Positions 1 through 9,596 are shown, counted from the first letter of the stretch. The stretch is 64,000 nt of DNA from Dyadobacter sp. (GCF_017744695.1 NZ_JAGIAS010000001.1:897013-961012); one strand, 5' to 3'. Notes: generated from the sequence alone by a model not told the origin. Translations and numbers: made by a program.

Positions 1-275
1 ACCCCGATCCCGAAATCCTGCACGGTATTCACCTGCACAGTACCTTCGAAAAACCGGCTTTCACCTCCGATTTCGTCGGTGCATTTCAGGAAATCGCCCG
101 TCGGCCAGGTGGGCAGATTTTGGTCATACACATAATCCACATAACCTTTTGCCAACAGGGTATCATTAAAAACCTGCTCCTCGTTAAAGGCGGAAAGGTC
201 GGTTTTGTCCAATATATTTTCGCAGCTGGTCAATGCCAGACCGAGGAATGCTGCTATTATCCAATGCTTTTTCAT
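1..275 (-). CDS. RagB/SusD family nutrient-uptake outer membrane lipoprotein (N-terminal part, cut by window edge)
   Basis: Reverse-strand reading from the ATG at 275 gives a lipoprotein signal (MKKHWIIAAFLGLALTSC, lipobox LTSC) followed by the typical SusD start ENILDKTDLSAFNEEQVFND. Only about 91 residues lie in the window; a SusD protein is usually 450-600 residues. SusD proteins are surface lipoproteins that cap the SusC channel and bind glycans or other large substrates. The gene follows the SusC gene by 14 bp on the same strand, so the two form a SusCD operon. The substrate cannot be told from this fragment. Confidence 0.9.
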   Translation of the reverse strand, partial: MKKHWIIAAFLGLALTSCENILDKTDLSAFNEEQVFNDTLLAKGYVDYVYDQNLPTWPTGDFLKCTDEIGGESRFFEGTVQVNTVQDFGIG

Positions 276-289
276 CGCTGTACCGATTT

Positions 290-3200
290 TTAGAGTGTAA
301 GGTTTAACCCCAGTGACCACGTGCGCATTTGCGGGTACACGTTGTACGCACCCGAGGCTGCTTTGTAGTCGTACGGGTTGAAGAAAGTAATCGGGTTCAT
401 GCCTACGCCGATGATTTTCGCCGAACTGATCCCGAGCCTTTTAGCCACATTCTGGCTCAACTGGTACGACACGTTGAGGCTTCGCATATTGAAGGCAAAT
501 GCATTGCGGAACCAGAATGACGACACCATGGAGTAGGTCTCCTCCCAGTAAGGGTCCGGATATTTCGCATTCGGGTTTTCAGGTGTGTAATGGTCGGCCC
601 AGAAAACGGGACGGGAAACGTCCTTTGCCGCTTTCTTACGCGCATCGCCATCCACAATGCCCTGCCCGCCGAAGGAACCGGCGGTTACGACATCCACTTT
701 AAACCCTTTGAACCCGAACCCGAACGACAGACCGAATGTGTAATGGTTGTTCTCTTTTTTGGTCAGGTATTCCTGGTCATCCTCTGTGATCTTGCCATCC
801 GGAGCGGCATAGCTGCCATCGGTCTGGCGCGGGCCGCGGATATCCTGGTAGTAAAGCATCCCCGGCTTCGGAGCGTAACCCATAATGGTGTAATCGGGGT
901 TCTTTTCGAGGTAACGGTCCACTTCTTCCTGCGAGCGGAACATGCCCAGGTAGCGGTACCCCTGCAACCCGCGGTCGCTCGACCGGCCCGTAGGATCCTG
1001 CCAGCTGCCACGGTTGGTGGTAGCCACGTCCACGAGAATGTTCTTGTTGTCGCTCCATGCAAGGAATGCGCCGATGTTGTAATCGATATTCTTGCCGATA
1101 CGGTCGCTCCACCCGGTCGCGAATTCCAGACCGAACGAGTTCACGGTTTCGTAATTCTCGGCCGGCATTACCGAACCGATCGTCAATGGTACGGACGAGG
1201 CGAGGGTCGTCAGCAGGTTATAACCGTGGTCGTGGTAGGCATCGATGGTCGTCGACAGGCGGTTATTGAGGAACGACGCGTCGATACCGACATTCTTTTT
1301 AGTCACATCATCCCAGCGGCCGTAGTAATTAGGCAGCTTTTCGAGCTTGATACCCACGGTGCGATCGCTATTGCCGCCGAATACCGCGCCATTGGAAGCC
1401 TGCGGCGTGTAACGTTGCAGCCATTGCCAGGCCGCCGTGCGGTCGCCGCCCAGGAAGCCGATCGACGCACGTAGTTTCAGGTTGTTGATGAAAGGTAATT
1501 TTTCACGAAAAAATCTTTCTTCCGACATCACCCACCCTGCCGAAAGCTGCGGGAATGTTCCCCAGCGATATTCCGGTGCAAATTTCGTGGAGGCATCGCG
1601 GCGGAAAGAAACTTCAAAAAGGTAACGGTCGGCGAAGGAGTAATTCAAACGGCCTACATAAGAAAGGATACCACTCTCATTAGCCGCATTCGGGCCAATG
1701 TCCTTCGCGCCGAATGCCGACATCAGGTAATCGTTACCGCCTTCGAAAATCCCTTCCTTCATGGTAGCAATACTTTCGGTATAAATCTCCGATTGCTCCA
1801 CGAGCGCCAATGCGCTCACTGAATGGCGTCCGAAATCGCGGGCATAGCTCAGGTTGAAGTTGAGCTGATAGCCATCGGTATAGCCGGGGTTGAAGCGCAG
1901 GCGGTCGCCGTTGTTCAGGCGGGTCGGCGCATTGGGCGTACCACCGAAAATGTGCTTGTTTTCGCCGAGCATCGAGAAGCCGTACACTTTATAATAGGTA
2001 CCGAACTGCTTGCCCCAGTCGTTGCCGAGATTCTTGTTGTACACCGTGCGGAGTTTCAGACCGCGGATGAAAGGCACGTTATATTCCAGGTATGCATTTA
2101 CATTCAGTACCACATTGCGGGAGCGGGTGTAGTTGTTCAGCTTTTGTGCCTCGAAGAAATGGAAACCCGTCGAACCCGAGCCGCCCGGCAGTAACACCGG
2201 CAAGCCATCCACGTAAGGCGGGATAAATTGCGGCGTATTGAGGAGGTTGGTTACGTCCTTTTCTACATTCTCTCCGCCTTGTTTGAGGTAAAACAGCTTG
2301 TTATCGGACAGGTTACCGCTTACCCCCAAACCTACTTTAATATGCTTCGTCACGTTCACGTCCGTGCTCGCGCGAAAGTTCCATTTCTTGTAGCTGATAT
2401 TATCAACATTCCCGTTCTGTGCGAAATAGGTGGCGCCTGCGAAGAAAGTCGCCCTTTCGGTACCGCCGCTGATATTCACCGCGTGGCGGGTGTTCAGCGA
2501 AGGTTTCCAGGCCATGTCGAACCAGTTGTTATTGTTGTTTTTGAAATATTCCAGCTCGTCGGCCGAGTAATACTCCGGATCGTTGGCAGCCAGGCCGCGG
2601 CTGCGGTTGAAGTCGTTCAGGTAAGTCGCCAGCTGGACGCCATTCATCATTTTGGATTTATACGCCGCATCCGAAACACCCACGGTGGTCGTGTAGCTGA
2701 CGGTCGGCTTGCCTGCTTTCCCACGCTTCGTACGCACCACCACTACGCCCAATGCCGCACGTGCGCCATACACGGCGGCTGCACCATCTTTCAGGATCGA
2801 CAGGTTTTCGATCTCGGAGGCATCCAGCAGCTGAAAATCCGCTTCCGAACGGATCACGTCGTCGATAATGTAAAGCGGTGAATTGCTGCCGCCGTCTTTG
2901 GATGCTTTCGTCGGGTTACGGATCACAATAGACGCAGGCGTGCCCGGCCGTGCCGTACCGCCCGAAATATTGACGCCCGGCAGCTTCCCCACCAATGCGG
3001 AAGAAATGTCCCCCACGGGCAGCTCGTCGACATCCTTCATTTTGACTGTCGCCACTGCGCCCGTCAGATGCGAGCGTTTTTGTTCGCCGTAACCTACCAC
3101 CACCACATCTTCGAGTGCTTTCACGTCCGGTTCGAGCACGACCGTGAGCGAACCCCGGTTGGCTACATCGATCGTTTGTTTCACAAACCCGACATAGCTG

Positions 3201-3418
3201 ATGATCACGCTGGCGCCGCTTTCCGGCACATTCAATGCAAATCTCCCCTCGGCGTCGGTAGCCGTTCCCGAATTGGTCCCCGAAATAAGGATCGAAACCC
3301 CTGGCATCGGTTCCTTCGAAACGCCATCGATCACAACCCCTTTCAGTACGCGATTCTGCGCATGAGCGGCCAAAGCCGCCAGCAGCAGGGTGAAGATGAG
3401 TAGAAGTGGTTTTCTCAT
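290..3418 (-). CDS. SusC/RagA family TonB-linked outer membrane protein
   Basis: A 1042-residue outer-membrane TonB-dependent transporter. In order: a signal peptide (MRKPLLLIFTLLLAALAAHA), a carboxypeptidase-regulatory-like beta domain (about residues 25-100, VLKGVVIDGVSKEPMPGVSI), the SusC signature ALEDVVVVGYGEQKRSHLTG leading into the plug (about 105-230), then a long beta barrel ending in the aromatic-poor tail SLGLNLTL. The length is normal for the family. It imports a ligand bound by the downstream SusD partner, powered by TonB-ExbBD. No FecR/ECF regulator or catabolic enzyme lies beside it inside the window, so the substrate is unknown; any glycan-degrading genes would be to the left. 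Confidence 0.95.
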   Translation of the reverse strand: MRKPLLLIFTLLLAALAAHAQNRVLKGVVIDGVSKEPMPGVSILISGTNSGTATDAEGRFALNVPESGASVIISYVGFVKQTIDVANRGSLTVVLEPDVKALEDVVVVGYGEQKRSHLTGAVATVKMKDVDELPVGDISSALVGKLPGVNISGGTARPGTPASIVIRNPTKASKDGGSNSPLYIIDDVIRSEADFQLLDASEIENLSILKDGAAAVYGARAALGVVVVRTKRGKAGKPTVSYTTTVGVSDAAYKSKMMNGVQLATYLNDFNRSRGLAANDPEYYSADELEYFKNNNNNWFDMAWKPSLNTRHAVNISGGTERATFFAGATYFAQNGNVDNISYKKWNFRASTDVNVTKHIKVGLGVSGNLSDNKLFYLKQGGENVEKDVTNLLNTPQFIPPYVDGLPVLLPGGSGSTGFHFFEAQKLNNYTRSRNVVLNVNAYLEYNVPFIRGLKLRTVYNKNLGNDWGKQFGTYYKVYGFSMLGENKHIFGGTPNAPTRLNNGDRLRFNPGYTDGYQLNFNLSYARDFGRHSVSALALVEQSEIYTESIATMKEGIFEGGNDYLMSAFGAKDIGPNAANESGILSYVGRLNYSFADRYLFEVSFRRDASTKFAPEYRWGTFPQLSAGWVMSEERFFREKLPFINNLKLRASIGFLGGDRTAAWQWLQRYTPQASNGAVFGGNSDRTVGIKLEKLPNYYGRWDDVTKKNVGIDASFLNNRLSTTIDAYHDHGYNLLTTLASSVPLTIGSVMPAENYETVNSFGLEFATGWSDRIGKNIDYNIGAFLAWSDNKNILVDVATTNRGSWQDPTGRSSDRGLQGYRYLGMFRSQEEVDRYLEKNPDYTIMGYAPKPGMLYYQDIRGPRQTDGSYAAPDGKITEDDQEYLTKKENNHYTFGLSFGFGFKGFKVDVVTAGSFGGQGIVDGDARKKAAKDVSRPVFWADHYTPENPNAKYPDPYWEETYSMVSSFWFRNAFAFNMRSLNVSYQLSQNVAKRLGISSAKIIGVGMNPITFFNPYDYKAASGAYNVYPQMRTWSLGLNLTL

Positions 3419-3881
3419 GTAATTGAGTCATTTAGAATATAACTATTTCAAGACAATCGTCGGTTCTCATTGATAAAGTCCAATTGAAACCACGATCAAG
3501 TCTATTTGCACCCTTCGATTCCCCCAAACATTTTGCAAGATTTATTTCTGCACACGATACCGGGAACGTTTGCAGCGGGTAGTAGATGTTCTACCCGAGT
3601 GCACATTAGTGTAAAACAGACACATTTTCGATTATTTACTTTTACTTTAAAATTAAAAAACAATCGAAGTATATATTGTACTATTCAAATACAATAACCC
3701 AACATTACTACCCGATAACCGCAACGGTTTGAAACCACTTCGAAACAACAACAGATAGCCGACGGCTTATCAAGAATCGGTATAAATCCAAATTTCTATC
3801 CCTCAGGCACAAAAAGCAGGCAAGCCATTGAATCCGTCCCGGAAGCTGTGTATGTTTGAATGTGCGCTACTTAGAAGGGTT
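3419..3881. other. intergenic region upstream of susC
   Basis: A 463-bp AT-rich divergent gap holding the presumed promoters of the SusCD operon and of the small gene to the right. It contains a 7-bp stem-loop, CGGGTAG at 3576-3582 pairing with CTACCCG at 3591-3597, and a further CTACCCG copy near 3708. No convincing gene was seen; short open frames here have no recognisable features. Confidence 0.5.
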
Positions 3882-4364
3882 ATGGTGAAGCAAAAAGTCT
3901 ACCGAAAACACATACAACTTACTGACTTTCAAATCAAAAGGTTATACGAACTCAGCGAGTTCGACGGGGTCGACCCGGCGGAGCATGCTATGCGCGCCAT
4001 CGATGCCTATCTGAAAAACAAGAAAACGGACGTCCCCCTGAAAAGTCAGGCACAGATCCGTACGAAAGTAAAAGATCAAAGCAATGATCCCCAGATCGAA
4101 GGTGCGGTATGGGTGTCGGGAACGGTGAACCAATACGAGTTTTCGGCATTAATCCTTAAAACACCAGCCAAAACGGCCATGGAAAAGGGCCGTATTTCCA
4201 AACTCTCCATTTGGGACCCGGCCGTGAGGAAGGCTACCAATAACTTCATCGGGGCTTGTATCGTCAATTACGACCGCGGCTGGGACATCCGCCCGAGCCG
4301 TCGCGCGGAAATCTATTATCACCCCGTGAAGGAAATGCTCGACGAATTTATCGCAGCACATTGA
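3882..4364 (+). CDS. hypothetical protein, possible DUF7678-like C-terminal domain
   Basis: About 160 residues from the ATG at 3882 (MVKQKVYRKHIQLTDFQIKR), chosen because AGAAGGG lies just upstream; a longer frame from 3828 is possible. The N-terminal 50 residues are helical with a ribbon-helix-helix-like look (LTDFQIKRLYELSEFDGVDP). The C-terminal part (about 75-155) contains WVSGTVNQYEFSALIL, GRISKLSIWD and NYDRGWDIRPS, which resembles small Bacteroidota domains of unknown function (DUF7678-type, from memory). No signal peptide. Neighbours give no clue. Function unknown; a DNA-binding or phage-derived role is only a guess. Confidence 0.6.
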   Translation: MVKQKVYRKHIQLTDFQIKRLYELSEFDGVDPAEHAMRAIDAYLKNKKTDVPLKSQAQIRTKVKDQSNDPQIEGAVWVSGTVNQYEFSALILKTPAKTAMEKGRISKLSIWDPAVRKATNNFIGACIVNYDRGWDIRPSRRAEIYYHPVKEMLDEFIAAH

Positions 4365-4418
4365 CGCGTAGTCCGGGACGCGTAGTCCGGGACGCGTAGT
4401 CCGGGACACGCAGTCCGG
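4363..4418. repeat. four tandem copies of a 14-bp repeat
   Basis: GACGCGTAGTCCGG occurs three times exactly (4363, 4377, 4391) and a fourth time with two changes (GACACGCAGTCCGG, 4405). The array begins inside the stop codon of the preceding gene and lies in the 126-bp gap before the ankyrin gene. The core AGTCCGG also occurs in the hairpin at 22494-22513. Confidence 0.9.
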
Positions 4419-4490
4419 GAAATAATAGCCGCTAAGTAAATGCTGATTTTCAAATCACTGAGCAGAACCCTGGCCGGCTAATTTCGCGGC

Positions 4491-5516
4491 ATGAAAACAA
4501 TCACTCTCGTAAGCTGGTGCCTTCTGGGCCTCTACACGGCAATACTCATCGGATTGCTGCTGTTTGCCCGATCCGGTTCCTCCGACGACCGCATCGCCAG
4601 CGGTTACGTGATCATGCTGTTTATTCCGCTGGGGATACTGGCCGCCATTAACTTGCTGCCGTTTCAGTTTACGCGCATTATGGTGTTGGTACTCAGCGTT
4701 GCACCGGCCGTGATGGCCCTTTTGATGCTGATCGCTTCGCCGATCATACAGAAATGGCGCAGTGCCAGCTGGGCCGACGCGGATACCGCACGCGCCAACG
4801 GTTCCTATTATTTCAAAGATGCTCCCAGGCAAAAACTGGCTGCCGACATAGCCGCGCTCAACGCCGAACAGCTTCGGGCAGACATGGACCAACCTATACC
4901 CGAGCTCAACCAAACCGGCCGGGAGCAAGTGACCTTGCTCGATTTTGTAGCCTTACAGGGCTTTGAAGCCGATCCGGCCCGACTGATAGCATGTTTTGAA
5001 GTACTGCTGAAAAACGGGGCCCAAATCGACAATGGCGATCCGAAGCACTCCCCCACGCATTTCAGGGTAATCGACTACGACCCTGCCATCCTGAAATGGT
5101 TCCTCAAACATGGCGCCGATGCTAATGCCCGCGAAGCCGGGACAGGAACGCCGATTCTCTTCCAGGCCATCCACCGCGACCGGTCCGACACCACCAAAAC
5201 AGAAAAAGTAAGACTGCTCCTCGAACACGGGGCCGATCCCAATGTCATCCCGCCACAGCAGGACGAGCGTGTCATTGTCACATCCATGCTGTTGTCGGCA
5301 GCCAGTGCCGAAGCGTGGGAGATTTGCAACGTCATGCTCGACCACGGAGCCGATCCCCATTACCAAACACAAAGCGGCTGGGATATTTTTCAGGCAGTGG
5401 ATTACCAGTCGAAGCAATTCAAAAGCTGGGGACAAACCCCGCCCGCAGCCTTTGCCTCGCTGGCGGAACGTCTGGCCACGCTCAATGCGAACGGAGGTAC
5501 AAATACGCGGCAATAA
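4491..5516 (+). CDS. membrane-anchored ankyrin repeat protein
   Basis: A 341-residue protein. The first about 90 residues hold three hydrophobic segments (LVSWCLLGLYTAILIGLLLF; YVIMLFIPLGILAAINLL; IMVLVLSVAPAVMALLMLIA). The rest is soluble and carries ankyrin repeats, seen as LKNGAQIDNGDPKHSPTHF, LKWFLKHGADANAREAGTGT, VRLLLEHGADPNVIPP and CNVMLDHGADPHYQTQSGWD. Ankyrin repeats bind other proteins; the partner is unknown. The 3' end overlaps the convergent small membrane protein gene by 35 bp. The start ATG at 4491 sits directly before the first membrane segment. Confidence 0.85.
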   Translation: MKTITLVSWCLLGLYTAILIGLLLFARSGSSDDRIASGYVIMLFIPLGILAAINLLPFQFTRIMVLVLSVAPAVMALLMLIASPIIQKWRSASWADADTARANGSYYFKDAPRQKLAADIAALNAEQLRADMDQPIPELNQTGREQVTLLDFVALQGFEADPARLIACFEVLLKNGAQIDNGDPKHSPTHFRVIDYDPAILKWFLKHGADANAREAGTGTPILFQAIHRDRSDTTKTEKVRLLLEHGADPNVIPPQQDERVIVTSMLLSAASAEAWEICNVMLDHGADPHYQTQSGWDIFQAVDYQSKQFKSWGQTPPAAFASLAERLATLNANGGTNTRQ

Positions 5517-5685
5517 ACGCGATCACAGCGGCAATGGGGCCGAAGACGAACGCCCCGGTCATAGTGGCCTCCATGGATTTATCGTGGATATTCGACGACA
5601 ATTTGGTGATTAGATAATACCCGCCTACCGCCGCAACCACATAGGCCACCACTGCAATAAGCAGCGAAAGAAAGAAAATTTTCAT
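5482..5685 (-). CDS. small two-helix membrane protein
   Basis: A 67-residue reverse-strand frame beginning MKIFFLSLLIAVVAYVVAA and ending FVFGPIAAVIAFIAAYLYLR. Two predicted transmembrane segments flank a short polar loop (KLSSNIHDKSMEAT). The ATG at 5685 was preferred over the upstream frame from 5748 because the hydrophobic segment starts there. It overlaps the end of the ankyrin gene tail to tail. Similar small proteins are common in Cytophagales, but I know of no assigned function. Confidence 0.6.
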   Translation of the reverse strand: MKIFFLSLLIAVVAYVVAAVGGYYLITKLSSNIHDKSMEATMTGAFVFGPIAAVIAFIAAYLYLRSH

Positions 5686-5757
5686 ACGAAGTAAGTTTAG
5701 GTTATCCGGGACCCGGCACCTAAATTTACTAATCCACCCGCTATCCACCTGGAAAAA

Positions 5758-7002
5758 ATGGCACAGCCTGACGACTTTTTATTTGCCGACGTTGAAAAAG
5801 TCAACCAGATACCGATCGTCAGAACTGTGCTGGAAGTAATCTGTCGCTCAACCGGCATGGGATTTGCAGCCGTGGCGCGAGTGACCGAGGACCGCTGGAT
5901 CGCCTGCAGTGTGCAGGACGAAATCGGTTTCGGACTGAAACCCGGTGACGAGTTGGAAATAGGGACGACGATCTGCAATGAAATACGGGACAGCGGGCAA
6001 GCGGTGGTGATCGATCATGTGGATAAAAACGATTTTTACAGCGGACATCCGACACCCCGGATATATGGCTTCAAAAGTTACATTTCACTTCCGATCAGAT
6101 TAAAGAGCGGTGAGTTTTTCGGGACGCTCTTCGCCATCGACCCCAGACCGAACCAGTTAGAGAATCCGCGGGTGATCGGGATGTTCCACCTTTTTGCCGA
6201 ATTGCTGGCCTTTCACCTCGACAGCCTCTCGCTCATGGAGCGCACGCGTACAGCCATGCACGATCTGGCCGCGCAGTTACTCGTGTCGGACGACGAAAAA
6301 CGGCAGTACCGCCATATTTCGAGCCATAATTTGCAGGAACCGCTTCGCAAGCTACGGGTTTTCAGCGATATGCTGGTAAACGCCACCGACCGTGACGAAG
6401 CCGAAAAGGCCAGGGAACTTGCCGTGAAGATTCGCAGCAGCGCCCGGCAGTTTTCGATGATGATCAAGGATTTGTCCGACTTCTCGGGGCTGGGCAACAG
6501 CAATGCATTTACCCAGGTCCACCTGGACCTCGTACTGGCCGACGTTACCACGCAACTGATGTCGCAGATCGAACGCAGGAATATCATCGTCGAAACCGAC
6601 CGCCTGCCCTCGGTCATGGCCATCCCGGAGCAAATGGAGCAACTTTTTTTCCAATTACTCGACAATGCGGTCAAATTCGCCGGTCACGAAAATCCGCCGC
6701 GCATTCGCATTACCAGCCGCGAGCTGGCGTTGCACGAGATCGACGACCTGCTACCCGAACCGCTTCAAATGGCCTATGTGGAAATCAGGGTCGAAGATAA
6801 CGGTGTGGGAATAGAAGATGCCCAGCTCGAAAAAGTATTCGATATTTTTGCCCGCCTGCCCACCGGCTCGTTCAGCCAGGGCGAGGGCGTCGGGTTGGCC
6901 TATTGCCGCAAAATCGTGCGGAACCACAAGGGTGTCATCAAAGCGGAAGTCAATCCCGGAAAGGGCACGACATTTGTAATCCTGTTGCCATTGTCCTATT
7001 AA
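5758..7002 (+). CDS. GAF-domain sensor histidine kinase
   Basis: A 414-residue soluble kinase with no membrane segment. A GAF domain spans about residues 20-160 (VLEVICRSTGMGFAAVARVT; SYISLPIRLKSGEFFGTLFA). A dimerisation/phosphoacceptor helix follows, with the H-box SSHNLQEPLRKLRVF (about 180-195), then the HATPase_c domain with N-box LLDNAVKF, G1 VEDNGVGIE and G2 GEGVGLAYCRKIV. The order is that of GAF-HisKA-HATPase kinases related to phytochrome-like kinases lacking the PHY domain. The signal is not evident; there is no obvious chromophore cysteine. No response regulator is adjacent. The exodeoxyribonuclease gene follows after 16 bp and may be co-transcribed. Confidence 0.88.
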   Translation: MAQPDDFLFADVEKVNQIPIVRTVLEVICRSTGMGFAAVARVTEDRWIACSVQDEIGFGLKPGDELEIGTTICNEIRDSGQAVVIDHVDKNDFYSGHPTPRIYGFKSYISLPIRLKSGEFFGTLFAIDPRPNQLENPRVIGMFHLFAELLAFHLDSLSLMERTRTAMHDLAAQLLVSDDEKRQYRHISSHNLQEPLRKLRVFSDMLVNATDRDEAEKARELAVKIRSSARQFSMMIKDLSDFSGLGNSNAFTQVHLDLVLADVTTQLMSQIERRNIIVETDRLPSVMAIPEQMEQLFFQLLDNAVKFAGHENPPRIRITSRELALHEIDDLLPEPLQMAYVEIRVEDNGVGIEDAQLEKVFDIFARLPTGSFSQGEGVGLAYCRKIVRNHKGVIKAEVNPGKGTTFVILLPLSY

Positions 7003-7018
7003 ACCATCCTGTCAAATC

Positions 7019-7792
7019 ATGAAAATCGCTACTTATAACGTCAATGGTGTGAACGGCAGATTACCCGTACTGCTGCGCTGGCTAGGTGAAACCGCACCGG
7101 ATATTGTTTGCTTGCAGGAATTGAAGGCTCCGCAAGAGAAATTCCCCGAACAAGCCATTCTGGAAGCGGGCTACAAGGCCATCTGGCACGGACAGAAAAG
7201 CTGGAATGGCGTAGCGATCCTTTCGCGGCATGACCTTCCCCGCGAAATCCGCCGCATTCTCCCCGGGGACCCCGAAGATGTTCACAGCCGCTATATCGAA
7301 GCAGAAATCGCCGGATTGACGATCGGTGGCTTGTACCTGCCCAACGGCAACCCGGCGCCAGGCCCTAAATTTGACTACAAACTCCGCTGGTTCGACCGCC
7401 TCCATGCCCATGCAGAAAGCCTCCTGGCAGCAGGAAAACCAGTGCTGCTCACCGGCGATTTCAACGTAATGCCCACCGAGCTAGACGTTTACAAGCCCGA
7501 AAGCTGGGTCGACGATGCGCTTTTCCGTCCCGAAACCCGTGCTGCTTTCGCCAAACTGACCGCCCAGGGCTGGACCGACGCCATCAGGACCTTATATCCC
7601 AATGAAAAGATCTATACCTTCTGGGATTATTTCCGGAATGCATTCGCACGCAATGCCGGCTTGCGCATCGATCACTTCCTGCTCAGCCCACAACTCGCAC
7701 CCAGGCTCATGGGCGCGGGCGTAGACAAGCAGGTACGCGGCTGGGAAAAGACCAGCGACCACGCGCCGGTATGGATTGAATTGAAAGACTAA
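7019..7792 (+). CDS. xth: exodeoxyribonuclease III
   Basis: A 257-residue endonuclease/exonuclease/phosphatase-fold protein. The start MKIATYNVNGVNGRLP carries the metal/active-site Asn, CLQELKAP holds the metal-binding Glu, LTGDFNVMPTELDVY the catalytic Asp-Asn pair, and the end DHFLLSP plus KTSDHAPVWIEL the catalytic His. The length is normal. It acts as an AP endonuclease and 3'-5' exonuclease in base excision repair in the cytoplasm. It follows the histidine kinase by 16 bp. Confidence 0.95.
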   Translation: MKIATYNVNGVNGRLPVLLRWLGETAPDIVCLQELKAPQEKFPEQAILEAGYKAIWHGQKSWNGVAILSRHDLPREIRRILPGDPEDVHSRYIEAEIAGLTIGGLYLPNGNPAPGPKFDYKLRWFDRLHAHAESLLAAGKPVLLTGDFNVMPTELDVYKPESWVDDALFRPETRAAFAKLTAQGWTDAIRTLYPNEKIYTFWDYFRNAFARNAGLRIDHFLLSPQLAPRLMGAGVDKQVRGWEKTSDHAPVWIELKD

Positions 7793-7811
7793 ACTCTCCT
7801 TAACCACGCTC

Positions 7812-8531
7812 ATGAAAAACAATATAGTCATTACGCTCCTCACCCTGCTGGCAGCCTGCCCGTATTTCGCTCACGCGCAACAAAAAAAGGTATTCAAAGT
7901 AAAAGCCGGAGAATATCCCGACAAGGTAATCCCCTACGCCGGCCGCTACCAGTTCGGCCAGTTCACAGCAGGCCAGGCAGAGTTTATCAACGGCAAACGC
8001 TCGCAGGCACGCTTCAATTACAACTACATCGGCGGGCATGTTCTCTTTGTCGACGCGAAGCTGGATACGCTGGAAATCATCGATCAGGCACTCCTGAAAA
8101 ACATCACGATCGGGGAAAAATCGTACCGGTTCGACAAGCGCTTCGGGTACAGCGAGGTGTTACATAGCTACACACGCGCTTTACTGAGCAAACGGGATGT
8201 ATTGGCCAGAATCGGCACCGAGAAAGGCGGGCCTTACGGCATTTCATACACGGCATCGTCCGTTACCACCTACCGCTCCTATTCCAGCGACCAGGCGGCA
8301 TTCACCAAAAAGCTCAATGCCAATGCGGAGGGCGTATTCTCCTACCGCACAGCGTATTACCTGATCGACAATAACAACCGCTTTTACATTCCTACCCCCG
8401 GCAGCGTCAGGAAACTCTACCCGGCTTACCGCAAGCAAATTGATCAGTACCTAAGGGAAAATTCCGTTGATTTTGGTAAAGAGCAAGACCTCGCGCAGCT
8501 GCTTGAATATTGCGATACATTAGTAAAATAG
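7812..8531 (+). CDS. secreted hypothetical protein
   Basis: A 239-residue protein with a clear signal peptide (MKNNIVITLLTLLAACPYFA, cleavage near AHAQ). The mature part has a beta-rich pattern (YAGRYQFGQFTAGQAEFING; FNYNYIGGHVLFVDAKLDTL) followed by a basic helix-rich tail. Families with GGxVLFID and an ENIxIGE-type motif are frequent in Cytophagales as uncharacterised periplasmic proteins. I do not recognise a function. It lies between xth and a PD40 lipoprotein gene. Confidence 0.7.
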   Translation: MKNNIVITLLTLLAACPYFAHAQQKKVFKVKAGEYPDKVIPYAGRYQFGQFTAGQAEFINGKRSQARFNYNYIGGHVLFVDAKLDTLEIIDQALLKNITIGEKSYRFDKRFGYSEVLHSYTRALLSKRDVLARIGTEKGGPYGISYTASSVTTYRSYSSDQAAFTKKLNANAEGVFSYRTAYYLIDNNNRFYIPTPGSVRKLYPAYRKQIDQYLRENSVDFGKEQDLAQLLEYCDTLVK

Positions 8532-8594
8532 TTTCATCGCAACGCTTCAAGAGTCCATTGTGTCTCTCGGTAGACAAACTTAAACCGCTCGTTT

Positions 8595-9596
8595 ATGAGA
8601 AAGCTCCTGCCTGTTATCGTCCCCTTTCTGGTATTCGGTTGCTGGCCTCCGGGCATGGATCCGGACAAAAAAGATGGCAAATTCCTTTCAGACGTCGTTA
8701 ACCTGGAAGAATTTAACTCTGAATACGACGACTATAACTCCTCCTTGCCGCTTAACAGGTACGGTGAAGCATATCTTGTATTTTCTTCCAAACGAGACAG
8801 GAAGGATCTGCTAAACCTGGTACACACACGTGCTTATTTGGATTACAGCAAAAAATTAAGTCTGAAAAAAGGCAGAAAGCCCAATGGAGCCGTGTTTTCC
8901 CGAGACCTTTACGATGATGCTGAACAGCTCATTAACAAAGCAAACGGTAATTTCAATGTATACGGTCCCAGGTTAATTTCACTCCGTGACGACCTTAATT
9001 CTTTTGGTGGGGCAGAGGACGATTTGTTTCTTTTCTATGCGGACGACTCCTCAGGTAAAATGGATATCAAATATGCCAAACGCGGTACTTCGGGTTCTGA
9101 ACCGGTCGAATACCTCAATTCACCGGCAAATGACGCCTACCCTACCTTTTCCTGGATGGGCGACCGCCTGTACTTTTGTTCCGACCGCGATGGCAACTTC
9201 GACATTTACGAAGTAAAAATCCCGCGCAAAAGTACGGAACATATTACCATAGAAAGCCTAGTAGCACCCGCGCAATACGATCTGAAAAAAGTCGAAGAAC
9301 TCTCAGGCCCTTACAACGACAAATGCCCCTACATCCAGGACGACATGATGGTGTTCGTTTCCGATCGCCCCGGCGGACAGGGCGGTGAAGACATCTATTA
9401 TTCGGAATATAAAAACGGCAAATGGTCGGCGCCGGTCAATGCCGGGCCACGGATCAACTCATCCTATAACGAGTACCGTCCCGTCCTCCCTCGCTTGTCG
9501 AATTTCAACTACTGGTTAATGCTCTTTTCATCGAACCGGCCGGGGGGCAAAGGCGGGTACGACCTCTACATGACGGGCCTCAAACGATACTGGTAA
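8595..9596 (+). CDS. PD40 (WD40-like beta-propeller) lipoprotein
   Basis: A 333-residue protein starting with a short lipoprotein signal (MRKLLPVIVPFLVFGC). The second half contains PD40/TolB-like propeller blades: YPTFSWMGDRLYFCSDRDG, YIQDDMMVFVSDRPGGQGGE and LMLFSSNRPGGKGGYDLYM. Such blades in Bacteroidota often precede an OmpA domain; here there is none, so the propeller stands alone. It is probably anchored in the outer membrane or periplasm. A strong terminator follows at 9627-9667. Role unknown; protein or peptidoglycan interaction is inference. Confidence 0.8.
   Translation: MRKLLPVIVPFLVFGCWPPGMDPDKKDGKFLSDVVNLEEFNSEYDDYNSSLPLNRYGEAYLVFSSKRDRKDLLNLVHTRAYLDYSKKLSLKKGRKPNGAVFSRDLYDDAEQLINKANGNFNVYGPRLISLRDDLNSFGGAEDDLFLFYADDSSGKMDIKYAKRGTSGSEPVEYLNSPANDAYPTFSWMGDRLYFCSDRDGNFDIYEVKIPRKSTEHITIESLVAPAQYDLKKVEELSGPYNDKCPYIQDDMMVFVSDRPGGQGGEDIYYSEYKNGKWSAPVNAGPRINSSYNEYRPVLPRLSNFNYWLMLFSSNRPGGKGGYDLYMTGLKRYW

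Noticed and set aside
590..1474. Long open frame antisense to susC (294 residues)
   Set aside because: It is the mirror of a G+C-rich coding gene, has no recognisable motif, and SusC is certain.
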